Shown: positions 1 through 7,345 of the stretch, piece after piece
Layout of the letters: the number at the start of each line of letters is the position of its first letter
How positions within the stretch are numbered: the first letter of the stretch is position 1
Assembly (NCBI RefSeq): GCF_003254475.1
Contig: NZ_QFYQ01000001.1
Span: forward strand, 186,001-250,000
Reading direction: 5' to 3'
Origin: Phenylobacterium soli
GTDB lineage: Bacteria; Pseudomonadota; Alphaproteobacteria; Caulobacterales; Caulobacteraceae
Length of the DNA stretch: 64,000 nucleotides
The notes under the pieces: model-generated
Databases searched by the model: none
The model's input: the letters and a program-made list of their open reading frames with translations, nothing else
What the model was told of the DNA's origin: nothing
Program-made: the position numbers and the translations under genes

Positions 1-348
1 GCCGGCGAGGCGCCTTCCGGCAAGGGCGCGGCCAAGCCGCCGACCGACAGGCGCCAGTGCTTCCTGGCGTCCAACGTGACCAACTTCGCCGCCGCCGACG
101 ACAAGACCCTCTATGTCCGGGTCGGGGTGAAGGACGTCTATCAGTTCGACATGTTCGGCCACTGCCCGGACATCGACTGGAACCAGCGCCTGGCGCTCGT
201 CTCGCGGACCTCGTCCTGGATCTGCGACGGAATGGACGCCGACGTGGTGACCCGCACCGCCATCGGCCGTCAGCGGTGTCCGGTGCGCAGCATCCGCAAG
301 CTGACCCCGGACGAGGTGACGGCCCTGCCCAAGCGCGCCCAGCCCTGA
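1..348 (+). CDS. DUF6491-family protein, 3' part only
   Basis: The reading frame is open from the first base of the window to the TGA at 346-348, so the 5' end lies outside. The visible 115 residues include spaced cysteines (RQC near the start, GHC, WIC and RRQ/RC further on) and end in the pattern 'VRSIRKLTPDEVTAL'. As I recall it, this matches the small secreted DUF6491 family common in Caulobacterales and Sphingomonadales, with conserved Cys residues and a C-terminal 'LT..E..AL'. A GTG at 76 is an internal codon, not a start. Function is unknown; these proteins usually carry a signal peptide, which would lie upstream of the window. The family call is by recognition only. Confidence 0.6.
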   Translation, partial: AGEAPSGKGAAKPPTDRRQCFLASNVTNFAAADDKTLYVRVGVKDVYQFDMFGHCPDIDWNQRLALVSRTSSWICDGMDADVVTRTAIGRQRCPVRSIRKLTPDEVTALPKRAQP

Positions 349-379
349 GGACGCAAGAGACCGAGCCGACAAAAGAAGA

Positions 380-402
380 GAGGGCGCCGCGAGGACGCCC
401 TC
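380..402 (-). terminator. Terminator of the first TonB-dependent receptor gene
   Basis: A 7-bp stem, GAGGGCG (380-386) with CGCCCTC (396-402), has a 9-nt loop. Read on the minus strand it is followed by a T-rich stretch (TTCTTTTG), as expected for a Rho-independent terminator of the receptor gene ending at 435. It may also stop transcripts of the convergent plus-strand gene ending at 348. Confidence 0.55.
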
Positions 403-434
403 CGAAGTGACGCAATCGTGCGCCGGGGTCTTGC

Positions 435-3400
435 CTAGAAGCGCTTCTTGAGGCCGACCACCCAGACCCGGCCCAGCGGGTTCCCGCTGAAGGGGTCGTA
501 GTTGTACTGGGTGGCGAAGGCGAACGGCGGGTCCTTGTCGAACACGTTCTGCACGGCGATCGTCGCCGTCGTGTCCCAGGGCAGCTGCACCGTGTAGGTC
601 AGGTCGTGCTGCCAGTACTCCGGCACCTTGGTCGAGCCGCCCACCGCCCGGGCGATGGCCAGGGCCGTCGTCTCGGTGTTGGCGATCACCGTCGAGGAGA
701 CCCAGCGGGTCTGCCAACGCAGGTTGTGCGGCCCACGCGACCAGTTGACGAAGCCATTGGCCCGGATGCGGTTGTAGCCGATGAACAGCGACGGCCGGTA
801 GGAGCCGGCCCGCTCCACCGTCTCGCCCACCGCGAAGCCTTCGATGGTGTAGGGCGCCTCGGTGTAGTGCAGCAGGTAGGAGCCGTCGGCGCCGGCCTGC
901 AGCCGGCCGCCGAACAGGTCCTCGGCGATCGTGGCGTTGATCTGGAAGTCGATGCCGTCGGTGTCGATGCTGCCGCCGTTGATGTAGTTCTGCACGAAGG
1001 AGAGGACGTTGGCCGCCCCGCCCTGGCAGTCGGCGACGCTGTTGGTGCCGGTGAAGGTGAACCGCGCGCGCACCGCGTCGTAGGCCGGGTTGGCGCAGCG
1101 GGCCGTCGAGCGGACCCCGCCGACCACCGGGAACATCAGGTTGAGGATGTCGGTGGTGGATTCGGTGGTGATCTGGTCCTTGAACTTGAACTTCCAGTAG
1201 TCGAGCGTCGCGTTGACCCGGCCCATGTCGAAGATCACGCCGACGCTGTAGGTGTCGGCCGTCTCCGGCTGCAGGTCCGCATTGCCATGCAGGTCGGTCG
1301 CCCGGTAGGTGCCGGTGGCGTTGGTCAGGTTGCGCTGGAAGTAGCTGCCCGAGGCCCAGGTGGGCAGGGGCGCGCGGTAGGTGGTGCTGGCCGAGCCGCG
1401 GAAGGCCAGCCAGTCGGTCGCCTGCCAGCGGGCGGCGATCTTCGGATTGAAGGTGTCGCCAAGGTCCTTGTACTTCTCGTAGCGGGCGGCGAGCGTCACC
1501 TCGAGGGTGTCGAGCACCGGCACGCGCCACTCGGTGAACACCGCCGCGATCTGCCGGTCGAGGTCGAACGGCCGAAGGTTGGCGTTGAACAGGAACGGAC
1601 CGTTGCCGGTGGTGGGGCAGGCCGGCGAGGCGTCGCCGAACGGCGGCGAGTCCACGCAGGGCGTGGCCGCGGCCGAGTAGAGCGCGTCCGGATCCTGGAT
1701 GAAGCGGTCGTAGCGGAACTGGGCGCCGGCGGCCCAGGAGATCGGGTCCTCGGCCCACAGCTTCAGGGGCGTCTGGCCGCTGAACACCGCGTCGGCCACG
1801 AACATCCGGGTGGTGAAGCTGTTGTACTGCTCCTCCTCCATCCAGTTGACCACCTCGGCCCGGGCGGCGGCGGCCTCGTTGTAGCCGGGGATGGTGGAGC
1901 TGGCGACGTAGAACGGGTTCGCCGGGACGTTCGAGGTGCTCTGCTGGATCGCGCTGGCGAAGGGGTTGAAATAGTAGCAGCCGATCGCGGCGTTGCCGGC
2001 CCCGGTGGTGAAGTTGTTGGTCTCCGCCGCCGTGCACTGGTCCGAGGCCCCGGCCCGGCTGCCGTAGCCGCGAAGGCCCAGCTGCAGCCGGTTCACCGAG
2101 ACGTCCTGCAGGTTATATTTGTAGTCGATCTCCTGATAGGTCGCCGAGACGTCGTAGCTGATCCCCAGCGGCAGCTTACCCTGGAAGCCGCCTTCGATCC
2201 GCCAGGTGTCGGTGTTGTAGCTGTAGTGGCTGTGGCGATCCGAGGTGTAGGGGTTGCCGGCGAAGCCGACGGGCCGCCAGCTGGTCGGCGAGGCCACGAG
2301 GCCGTAGAGCGTCGCGAAACCCGCCGCCCGCTGCGCGGCCGCGAGGCCGGTGGCGCAGGAGGCCGCGTCGACGCCATAGGGCAGGGTCGAGCCGCCGCAG
2401 GTCGCCGCCGCCGCCTGCTGGGCGAAGGCGAGCAGGCCCGGGTTGGTGGCCGGGATGTAGAACCGCGATTGCTCGGAGGTGCCGGCGGCCGGGATCGGCG
2501 AGACGCCGCCGCCGGTCGAGCCGCCCGAGGCCAGGATCGGCGCCGGGTACTGGTTGGGCCCGGTCATCGCCCAGCTCTGCTGCGGCGTCTGGTTGCGGTT
2601 CCACATGGCTTCGCCGTGGAAGGTCACGTCGTCGGTGAGCTTGAAGTTCAGCTCGCCATAGACCGAGTAGTGGTTCTCGTTCTCCACCAGGTTGTCGAAG
2701 GTCGTGTACTGGAAGTTACAGGCGGTGGTCGGCGAGACCACGCCCGAGCCCAGGGTGAAGGGCGCGCCGCCGTTGGCCGCGCAGCCGATGTCCTCGACGC
2801 TGTTGGTGAAGGGCGCGGTGGTGAAGCCGGTGTTGGGCGAGCCGGCCGGCGCGGTCGTCGAATAGAGGTAGGCGCCGGGGTTGCCGGTGGCGGCCCAGCC
2901 GCCGAGCGGGTTCTGCAGATAGCCGGCCGGGCCGGTCCGCAGCGCCCAGCTGCGCTCTTGCACGGGCAGCTCCGAGCGGCGGCGATAGCCGAGGGTGAAG
3001 AGGACGTTGCCCCAGTCGCCCACCTTGCCCCACGCGCCGTTGGCTTCCCAGTCGCCGTCCGAGCCCTGGATGCCCTGGTACTGGCCGCTGACCTCGAAAC
3101 CGTCGAGGTTCTTGCGGGTGATGAAGTTCACCACCCCGGCGATGGCGTCGGAGCCGTAGGTCGCGGCCGCACCGTCCTTCAGCACCTCGACCCGGCCGAT
3201 GGCCGCTGTCGGAAAGCTGTTGATGTCGACGGCGTAGCCCGAACGCGAGCTCACCTCGACCCGGCGGCCGTTGAACAGGACGAGCGTGCGGGTGCCGGTG
3301 ACCGAGCCGATCGAGGCGTTGAGGTTGCGCAGGTTGACGGTGGCCGTGCCGTTGCCCCCGCCGAAGCGGTTGTTCTCGCCGACCACCGCGCCCGAGGCGG

Positions 3401-3644
3401 GGATCGTCTTGATGAACTGGACCATGGAGGGCGAGCCGCGCTGCTCGAGCTCCTTGGTGTTGATGACGTCCACCGGCAGGGCGGCGTTTTCGGGGGTTCC
3501 GGCGATGTAGGAGCCGGTGACGACCACTTCGCTGACCGCCGCCGGCTGGCCGGCCGGCGTGGTCTGGGCCGAGGCGTTGAAGGCAATGGATCCAAGAGCG
3601 ACTGCCAGCAGGGAGCCGCCGCAGAAATAACTGCGTTTGTTCAT
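435..3644 (-). CDS. TonB-dependent outer-membrane receptor (paralog 1)
   Basis: This encodes a 1069-residue outer-membrane transporter of the TonB-dependent receptor family. The start at 3644 is chosen because GGGAGGA sits just upstream and a signal peptide follows directly (MNKRSYFCGGSLLAVALGS, cleavage probably after ASAQ near residue 27). A plug domain covers roughly residues 33-190: 'VVVTGS', 'TRTLVLFNGRR', and 'RVEVLKDGAAATYGSDAIAGVVNFIT', a typical TBDR plug end. A long beta-barrel follows and ends in the aromatic 'GLKKRF', as expected of a BAM substrate. It takes up an unidentified large substrate (sugar, peptide or siderophore) using TonB energy. It is closely related to the next receptor downstream-to-upstream on this strand and has its own promoter region and terminator. 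No FecI/FecR regulators are adjacent. Confidence 0.93.
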   Translation of the reverse strand: MNKRSYFCGGSLLAVALGSIAFNASAQTTPAGQPAAVSEVVVTGSYIAGTPENAALPVDVINTKELEQRGSPSMVQFIKTIPASGAVVGENNRFGGGNGTATVNLRNLNASIGSVTGTRTLVLFNGRRVEVSSRSGYAVDINSFPTAAIGRVEVLKDGAAATYGSDAIAGVVNFITRKNLDGFEVSGQYQGIQGSDGDWEANGAWGKVGDWGNVLFTLGYRRRSELPVQERSWALRTGPAGYLQNPLGGWAATGNPGAYLYSTTAPAGSPNTGFTTAPFTNSVEDIGCAANGGAPFTLGSGVVSPTTACNFQYTTFDNLVENENHYSVYGELNFKLTDDVTFHGEAMWNRNQTPQQSWAMTGPNQYPAPILASGGSTGGGVSPIPAAGTSEQSRFYIPATNPGLLAFAQQAAAATCGGSTLPYGVDAASCATGLAAAQRAAGFATLYGLVASPTSWRPVGFAGNPYTSDRHSHYSYNTDTWRIEGGFQGKLPLGISYDVSATYQEIDYKYNLQDVSVNRLQLGLRGYGSRAGASDQCTAAETNNFTTGAGNAAIGCYYFNPFASAIQQSTSNVPANPFYVASSTIPGYNEAAAARAEVVNWMEEEQYNSFTTRMFVADAVFSGQTPLKLWAEDPISWAAGAQFRYDRFIQDPDALYSAAATPCVDSPPFGDASPACPTTGNGPFLFNANLRPFDLDRQIAAVFTEWRVPVLDTLEVTLAARYEKYKDLGDTFNPKIAARWQATDWLAFRGSASTTYRAPLPTWASGSYFQRNLTNATGTYRATDLHGNADLQPETADTYSVGVIFDMGRVNATLDYWKFKFKDQITTESTTDILNLMFPVVGGVRSTARCANPAYDAVRARFTFTGTNSVADCQGGAANVLSFVQNYINGGSIDTDGIDFQINATIAEDLFGGRLQAGADGSYLLHYTEAPYTIEGFAVGETVERAGSYRPSLFIGYNRIRANGFVNWSRGPHNLRWQTRWVSSTVIANTETTALAIARAVGGSTKVPEYWQHDLTYTVQLPWDTTATIAVQNVFDKDPPFAFATQYNYDPFSGNPLGRVWVVGLKKRF

Positions 3645-3946
3645 TTCAAATATCCTCCCGACGTAGCTCAGCCCTCGTAACCGGGGCCGTTGCTTGCGTG
3701 CGGAAAGATCATCCGACAGCTCCGCCATGCACGCCAGACTTTTTTGCGAAAATGACACAAATCACGGATTTTATTGATTTTTCTGTAGTCAGAACTGACT
3801 AGGCGCCGAAATTGCAAGGGCGCATTCCGACTCCCCGCCGCCGGCGGCGGCCACCTTTCCGCCACAGTAGAGCTTGGCCCCAATGTAGAACGCCGCCGGG
3901 CCCGGAGCCCGGCGGCGCGCAGTGGTTCACGTCGGAAGAAATCGAA
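3645..3946. other. Leader region of receptor 1 with palindrome and hairpin
   Basis: This gene-free stretch lies between receptor 1 and the terminator of receptor 2. It holds an AT-rich segment (about 3740-3785), unusual for this genome and a likely promoter. Beside it is a perfect 16-bp inverted repeat at 3786-3801. A strong GC hairpin lies at 3891-3917 (11-bp arms, 5-nt loop CCGGA). I see no convincing short gene. Confidence 0.5.
3786..3801. promoter_or_regulatory. Operator-like 16-bp palindrome upstream of receptor 1
   Basis: TAGTCAG-AA-CTGACTA is a perfect inverted repeat about 140 bp upstream of the receptor 1 start, at the edge of the only AT-rich segment of the leader. Size and position fit a dimeric repressor or activator site. 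The regulator is unknown and none is encoded next to the gene. Confidence 0.4.
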
Positions 3947-3980
3947 GCGGCGGCGCCGAGGAATCCGTCGGCGCCGCCGC
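3947..3980 (-). terminator. Terminator of the second TonB-dependent receptor gene
   Basis: A 13-bp perfect stem (3947-3959 with 3968-3980) and an 8-nt loop lie 12 bp beyond the stop of receptor 2. On the minus strand it is followed by TTCGATTTCTTCC, a weak T-rich tail. Confidence 0.65.
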
Positions 3981-3992
3981 CCAACGAGTCGC

Positions 3993-6989
3993 TCAGAACT
4001 TCTTCTTGAAGGCCACCTTCCAGGTCCGGCCGAGCGGATTGCCGGTGAAGGGATCGTAGTTGAGGTCGAGCCGGGCGAACGACGGCTCCTGGTCGAACAG
4101 GTTGTCGACCGACAGGGTGAAGGTCGAATCCCAGGGCAGTTGCAGCCGGTAGGTGAGGTTCGTCAGCCAGGTGGCGTCGATCTTCTGGCCCTTGGTGAGC
4201 ACGGCCCCGTTGACCGGGTTCGGCGCCAGGATCGAGGTCCGCTGGTCCTTGTAGGAGTCGATGTAGGTCTCAGTGATCCGCAGGTTGTGCGGCCCGCGGG
4301 TGTATTCCGCATAGGCCTGGCCCTTGATCTGCGGCAGGGAGGTCGCCGAGAGCTGGTAGTTCAGGAAGCCGACGGCGTCGAAGCCGGGCTGAACGACCAC
4401 ACCCTCCACCGTGAACGGATCGATCTTGTAGTCGATCGTGTAGGTGGCCGAGCCGCCGACCGCGACCGTCCCGCCGAGCACCTCGCCGACGTCGTAGTCG
4501 GCGATCAGGTCGATGCCGGAGGTGGTCACCGAGGGGCCGTTCACCACCAGGGTCCGCACGCGGGCGATGGTGGCCAGCGAGCAGGCGCCCTGGAAGCTGA
4601 AGCGGGCCTGCAGGGCGGCGTAGGCGGACTGGCCGCAGTTCACGTTGGCGTTGCCGGGGAACATGGCCGAGACGATCGCCCCCGAGGGCTCGGCGACGAT
4701 CGGGTTGTCGAAGTCGAAGCGCCAGTAGTCGACCGCCGCGCGCAGGCCGCCCAGCTTGAAGAGTGCGCCGACGCTGTACTGCTTGGCCTTCTCCGGTCGC
4801 AGGGCCGGGTTGCCGAAGAAGTCGATCGCCCGGAACGAGCCGGCGATGAACGACAGGCCGGTGACGCTGGAGTTGGTCAGCGAGGTCAGCGGCGGGCCGC
4901 GGAAGGTGGTGCCCACCGTGGCGCGCAGGGCCAGCCAATCGGTCAGCTGCCACTTGGCCGACAGCTTCGGATTGGTGGTCGAGCCGACGCCGCGGCCGTA
5001 CTCCTCGTGGCGGATCGCGAACTGCGCCTCGATCTTGTCGGTGACCGGCAGGCTGAGCTCGCCGAAGCCGGCCCAGACGTCGTTGTGCAGCTCCTGCTCC
5101 TCACCGGTCCCCAGGAACACCAGCGGTCCGTTGCGCACCGTGCAGGTGGTCGAGCCGGTGACCGGGGTGTCGATGCACGGATTGGCGTTGATGTTGCTGA
5201 GGTTGTCGTACTTGGAGTCGAAGGACTCGCGCCGGTACTGCATGCCCGCCGCCCAGGCCACCTCGCCGCCCGGCAGGTGGAAGCCGGTCTTGCCGTTGAG
5301 CACGGCGTCGGTGACCAGCAGGCGCACCGTCTGGCGGGTCGAGACCTGCGGGAACAGCCAGCGGATCAGGTCCGGGTTGTTGGCCGTGGAGGCCACGAAG
5401 CCGGGGTTGGTCTGGCCGGTGACGGCGCTGGACGCGGTCGAGGTGGAGAACGGGTTGAAGTAGTAGCAGCCGAGGGCGGAATTGCCGGCGTTGGTGGTGA
5501 ACCCGCCCGTCTCGGCGGCCGTACAACCGCCCTGGGCCCCCGAGGCCAGGCTGCCGTAGCCACGCAAGGCGAGCTGCAGGCGCGAGACGACGGTGTCATA
5601 GCCGGTCCGCCGCCCCTGCTCCTGGCCGTAGGTCACGGCCACGTCGTAGCCGACGCCGTGCCAGGGCAGGTCGCCGTTGACCCCCGCCGAGACGCGGAAC
5701 GCCTCGTACTGGCGAAGGCCCTCCGAGGAGCCCTGGTCGTCGAAGATCGGGTTGCCGCCCTCGGCCAGGGGGCGATAGCGCACGCCCGGGATATGGACGC
5801 CGATCGCGCTGGCCGGGATCTGGGTCGGATGGGCGGCCTGGTAGGCGATGAAGCCCGGGTTGTCCGACGGGACGAAGAAGCCCGAGAGGAAGGCGGCGGA
5901 GAGCGAGCCCACCGTCGGATTGGTGGTCGCCGTCGGCGTCTGCAGGGCGAGGTAGGACGGCGAAGTCTTCCAGTTCGGCACGTCCGTCTTGGCGTAGAGG
6001 GCCTCGACGTGGAGGTGGTTCTGAGCGTTGAGGTCGGCGTTGGCCTCGCCGTAGACCTGGAAGCGGTTCTCCTCCTCAACGAGGTTGTCGTACTCGGTGT
6101 AGTGGAAGTTGCAGGCCGGCAGCGCGCCCGCCTGCGGCACGCCGCCGAGCGGCGCGCAGCCCTGGTCCAGCTGGAAGCCGGCGGCGGCGGTGTAGCCGCC
6201 GGTTGGCGTGCGGATCAGCGGCAGGAAGGTGGTCACCGCGTTGCCCGCCGACCAGCCGCCCTCCGGATCGTTGAGGTAGGGCTGGTCCGCCCAGCTGCGG
6301 TCGGTGACCTTCAGCTCCGAGCGGTGCTGGTAGCCGAGGCTGAGCAGGATGTTGCCGTTCTCGAAGACGTGGCCCCAGTTGAGCGCCCCGTCCCAGTCCC
6401 CGTTCGAGCCGTCGACGTACTTGTAGCTGCCGGAGACCTCGAAGCCGTTGAGGTTCCGGCGGGTGATGAAGTTGACAACCCCGCCGATGGCGTCCGAGCC
6501 GTAGGTGGCCGCCGCGCCTTCCTTCAGCACCTCGATGCGGCCGAAGGCGGCGACCGGCAGGGTGTTGGTGTCGACGATGCCGGCGGCGGCCTGACCGAAC
6601 GGGTTGGCCGCCATGCGCCGCCCGTTCATCAGGACCAGGGTGCGCTGGGCGCCCAGACCCCGCAGGTTGATCGAGCCGGACCCCTCCGAGCCCTGGGCGC
6701 GGGTGTCGAACTGGTTGGTGTCGCCGAGCACGCCGCTCGAGACGGACAGGGACTTGATCAGGTCGACGGTCGAGGGGGAGCCCTGCTTCTCGAGCTCCTC
6801 AGCGCCGATCACCTTCACAGGCAGGGCCGCGTCCTCCGGCGTGCCGCGGATGAAGGAGCCGGTGACCACCACCTCCCGTACCTCGTTTGCGCTGGATGGG
6901 CCGGCCTGGGCGTAGGCCGCCTCGCCCCCCACCAGCGCCAGGGCGACGGCCAGGATCGAGCCGCCGCAGAAATATGCACCCTTCGTCAT
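3993..6989 (-). CDS. TonB-dependent outer-membrane receptor (paralog 2)
   Basis: This 998-residue receptor starts at 6989, where GGAGGAGG precedes the ATG and a signal peptide follows (MTKGAYFCGGSILAVALALV, cleavage near AYAQ). The plug contains 'VVVTGSFIRGTPEDAALPVKVI', 'RTLVLMNGRRM' and a 'VEVLKEGAAATYGSDAIGGVVNFITRR' end; the barrel finishes with 'AFKKKF'. It resembles receptor 1 along its length, including 'TPE(N/D)AALPV' in the plug and 'LNYDPFTGNPLGR' near the C-terminus, so the two are probably an old tandem duplication. The ligand cannot be told from sequence. It has its own leader (about 300 bp) and terminator, so it is probably expressed independently of its paralog. Confidence 0.93.
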   Translation of the reverse strand: MTKGAYFCGGSILAVALALVGGEAAYAQAGPSSANEVREVVVTGSFIRGTPEDAALPVKVIGAEELEKQGSPSTVDLIKSLSVSSGVLGDTNQFDTRAQGSEGSGSINLRGLGAQRTLVLMNGRRMAANPFGQAAAGIVDTNTLPVAAFGRIEVLKEGAAATYGSDAIGGVVNFITRRNLNGFEVSGSYKYVDGSNGDWDGALNWGHVFENGNILLSLGYQHRSELKVTDRSWADQPYLNDPEGGWSAGNAVTTFLPLIRTPTGGYTAAAGFQLDQGCAPLGGVPQAGALPACNFHYTEYDNLVEEENRFQVYGEANADLNAQNHLHVEALYAKTDVPNWKTSPSYLALQTPTATTNPTVGSLSAAFLSGFFVPSDNPGFIAYQAAHPTQIPASAIGVHIPGVRYRPLAEGGNPIFDDQGSSEGLRQYEAFRVSAGVNGDLPWHGVGYDVAVTYGQEQGRRTGYDTVVSRLQLALRGYGSLASGAQGGCTAAETGGFTTNAGNSALGCYYFNPFSTSTASSAVTGQTNPGFVASTANNPDLIRWLFPQVSTRQTVRLLVTDAVLNGKTGFHLPGGEVAWAAGMQYRRESFDSKYDNLSNINANPCIDTPVTGSTTCTVRNGPLVFLGTGEEQELHNDVWAGFGELSLPVTDKIEAQFAIRHEEYGRGVGSTTNPKLSAKWQLTDWLALRATVGTTFRGPPLTSLTNSSVTGLSFIAGSFRAIDFFGNPALRPEKAKQYSVGALFKLGGLRAAVDYWRFDFDNPIVAEPSGAIVSAMFPGNANVNCGQSAYAALQARFSFQGACSLATIARVRTLVVNGPSVTTSGIDLIADYDVGEVLGGTVAVGGSATYTIDYKIDPFTVEGVVVQPGFDAVGFLNYQLSATSLPQIKGQAYAEYTRGPHNLRITETYIDSYKDQRTSILAPNPVNGAVLTKGQKIDATWLTNLTYRLQLPWDSTFTLSVDNLFDQEPSFARLDLNYDPFTGNPLGRTWKVAFKKKF

Positions 6990-7281
6990 ATGGTTTTTCC
7001 TCCTCCAGCCCCTCGCCCGTCTGTGCGGATCTTCGGCTGGTGGAGGGATGATCAGCGCGCGCCGCCGGCCACGCCAAGATGGTTGCATGCCCGAAACATA
7101 ACGACGTTCCATATCGCCGGTCTGCAAGCTTGACCGTAGCGGCCGTTCGGTTCGGATACCGCTGTTTTGAAATAAACCCGCAACATGAGGGTCGCGTGCG
7201 ATACCGGAGTTTCGAGCGCCGCGAGGTGTGGCGAATAGGCATCGCAGACGCGATTTCGTGTCCCGCCCCGGCGCGGGCATG
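6990..7281. other. Leader region of receptor 2
   Basis: No gene is visible here. The segment around 7085-7180 is the least GC-rich part and should contain the promoter. It carries the motif GTTTTGAAAT (7164-7173, plus strand), which recurs upstream of receptor 3. Confidence 0.4.
7161..7177 (-). promoter_or_regulatory. Shared TBDR upstream motif, copy A
   Basis: On the minus strand this reads GTTTATTTCAAAACAGC. The core ATTTCAAAAC is shared with 9911-9920 upstream of receptor 3. It lies 172-188 bp before the receptor 2 start codon. It could be a promoter element or an activator site; the role is inference. Confidence 0.35.
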
Positions 7282-7312
7282 AAAAAGGCGCCGCCGGCGG
7301 ACCGGCGGCGCC
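7282..7312 (-). terminator. Terminator of the third TonB-dependent receptor gene
   Basis: An 11-bp perfect stem, GGCGCCGCCGG (7287-7297) with CCGGCGGCGCC (7302-7312), has a 4-nt loop. On the minus strand five T residues (7286-7282) follow directly. This is a good Rho-independent terminator 33 bp after the stop at 7346. Confidence 0.8.
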
Positions 7313-7345
7313 CCAGCGACCCCGAAGGGCGCTGACTTCAGTGGA

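Noticed and set aside
57..410. Arg/Pro-rich plus-strand frame at the window start
   Set aside because: It overlaps, in another frame, the DUF6491-like gene, and its composition is that of a shadow frame.
3603..3644. Cys in the N-terminal YFCGGS of receptors 1 and 2 as a lipobox
   Set aside because: The Cys precedes the hydrophobic core, whereas a lipobox follows it; both proteins have a better signal peptidase I site near residue 27.
606..3680. Long open frame (about 1000 codons) on the plus strand opposite receptor 1, and similar long frames opposite receptors 2 and 3, typA and groEL
   Set aside because: They are mirror images of real genes caused by strong third-position GC bias. Their translations are Arg/Ala/Val/Gly-rich with no family motif, signal peptide or ribosome-binding site.
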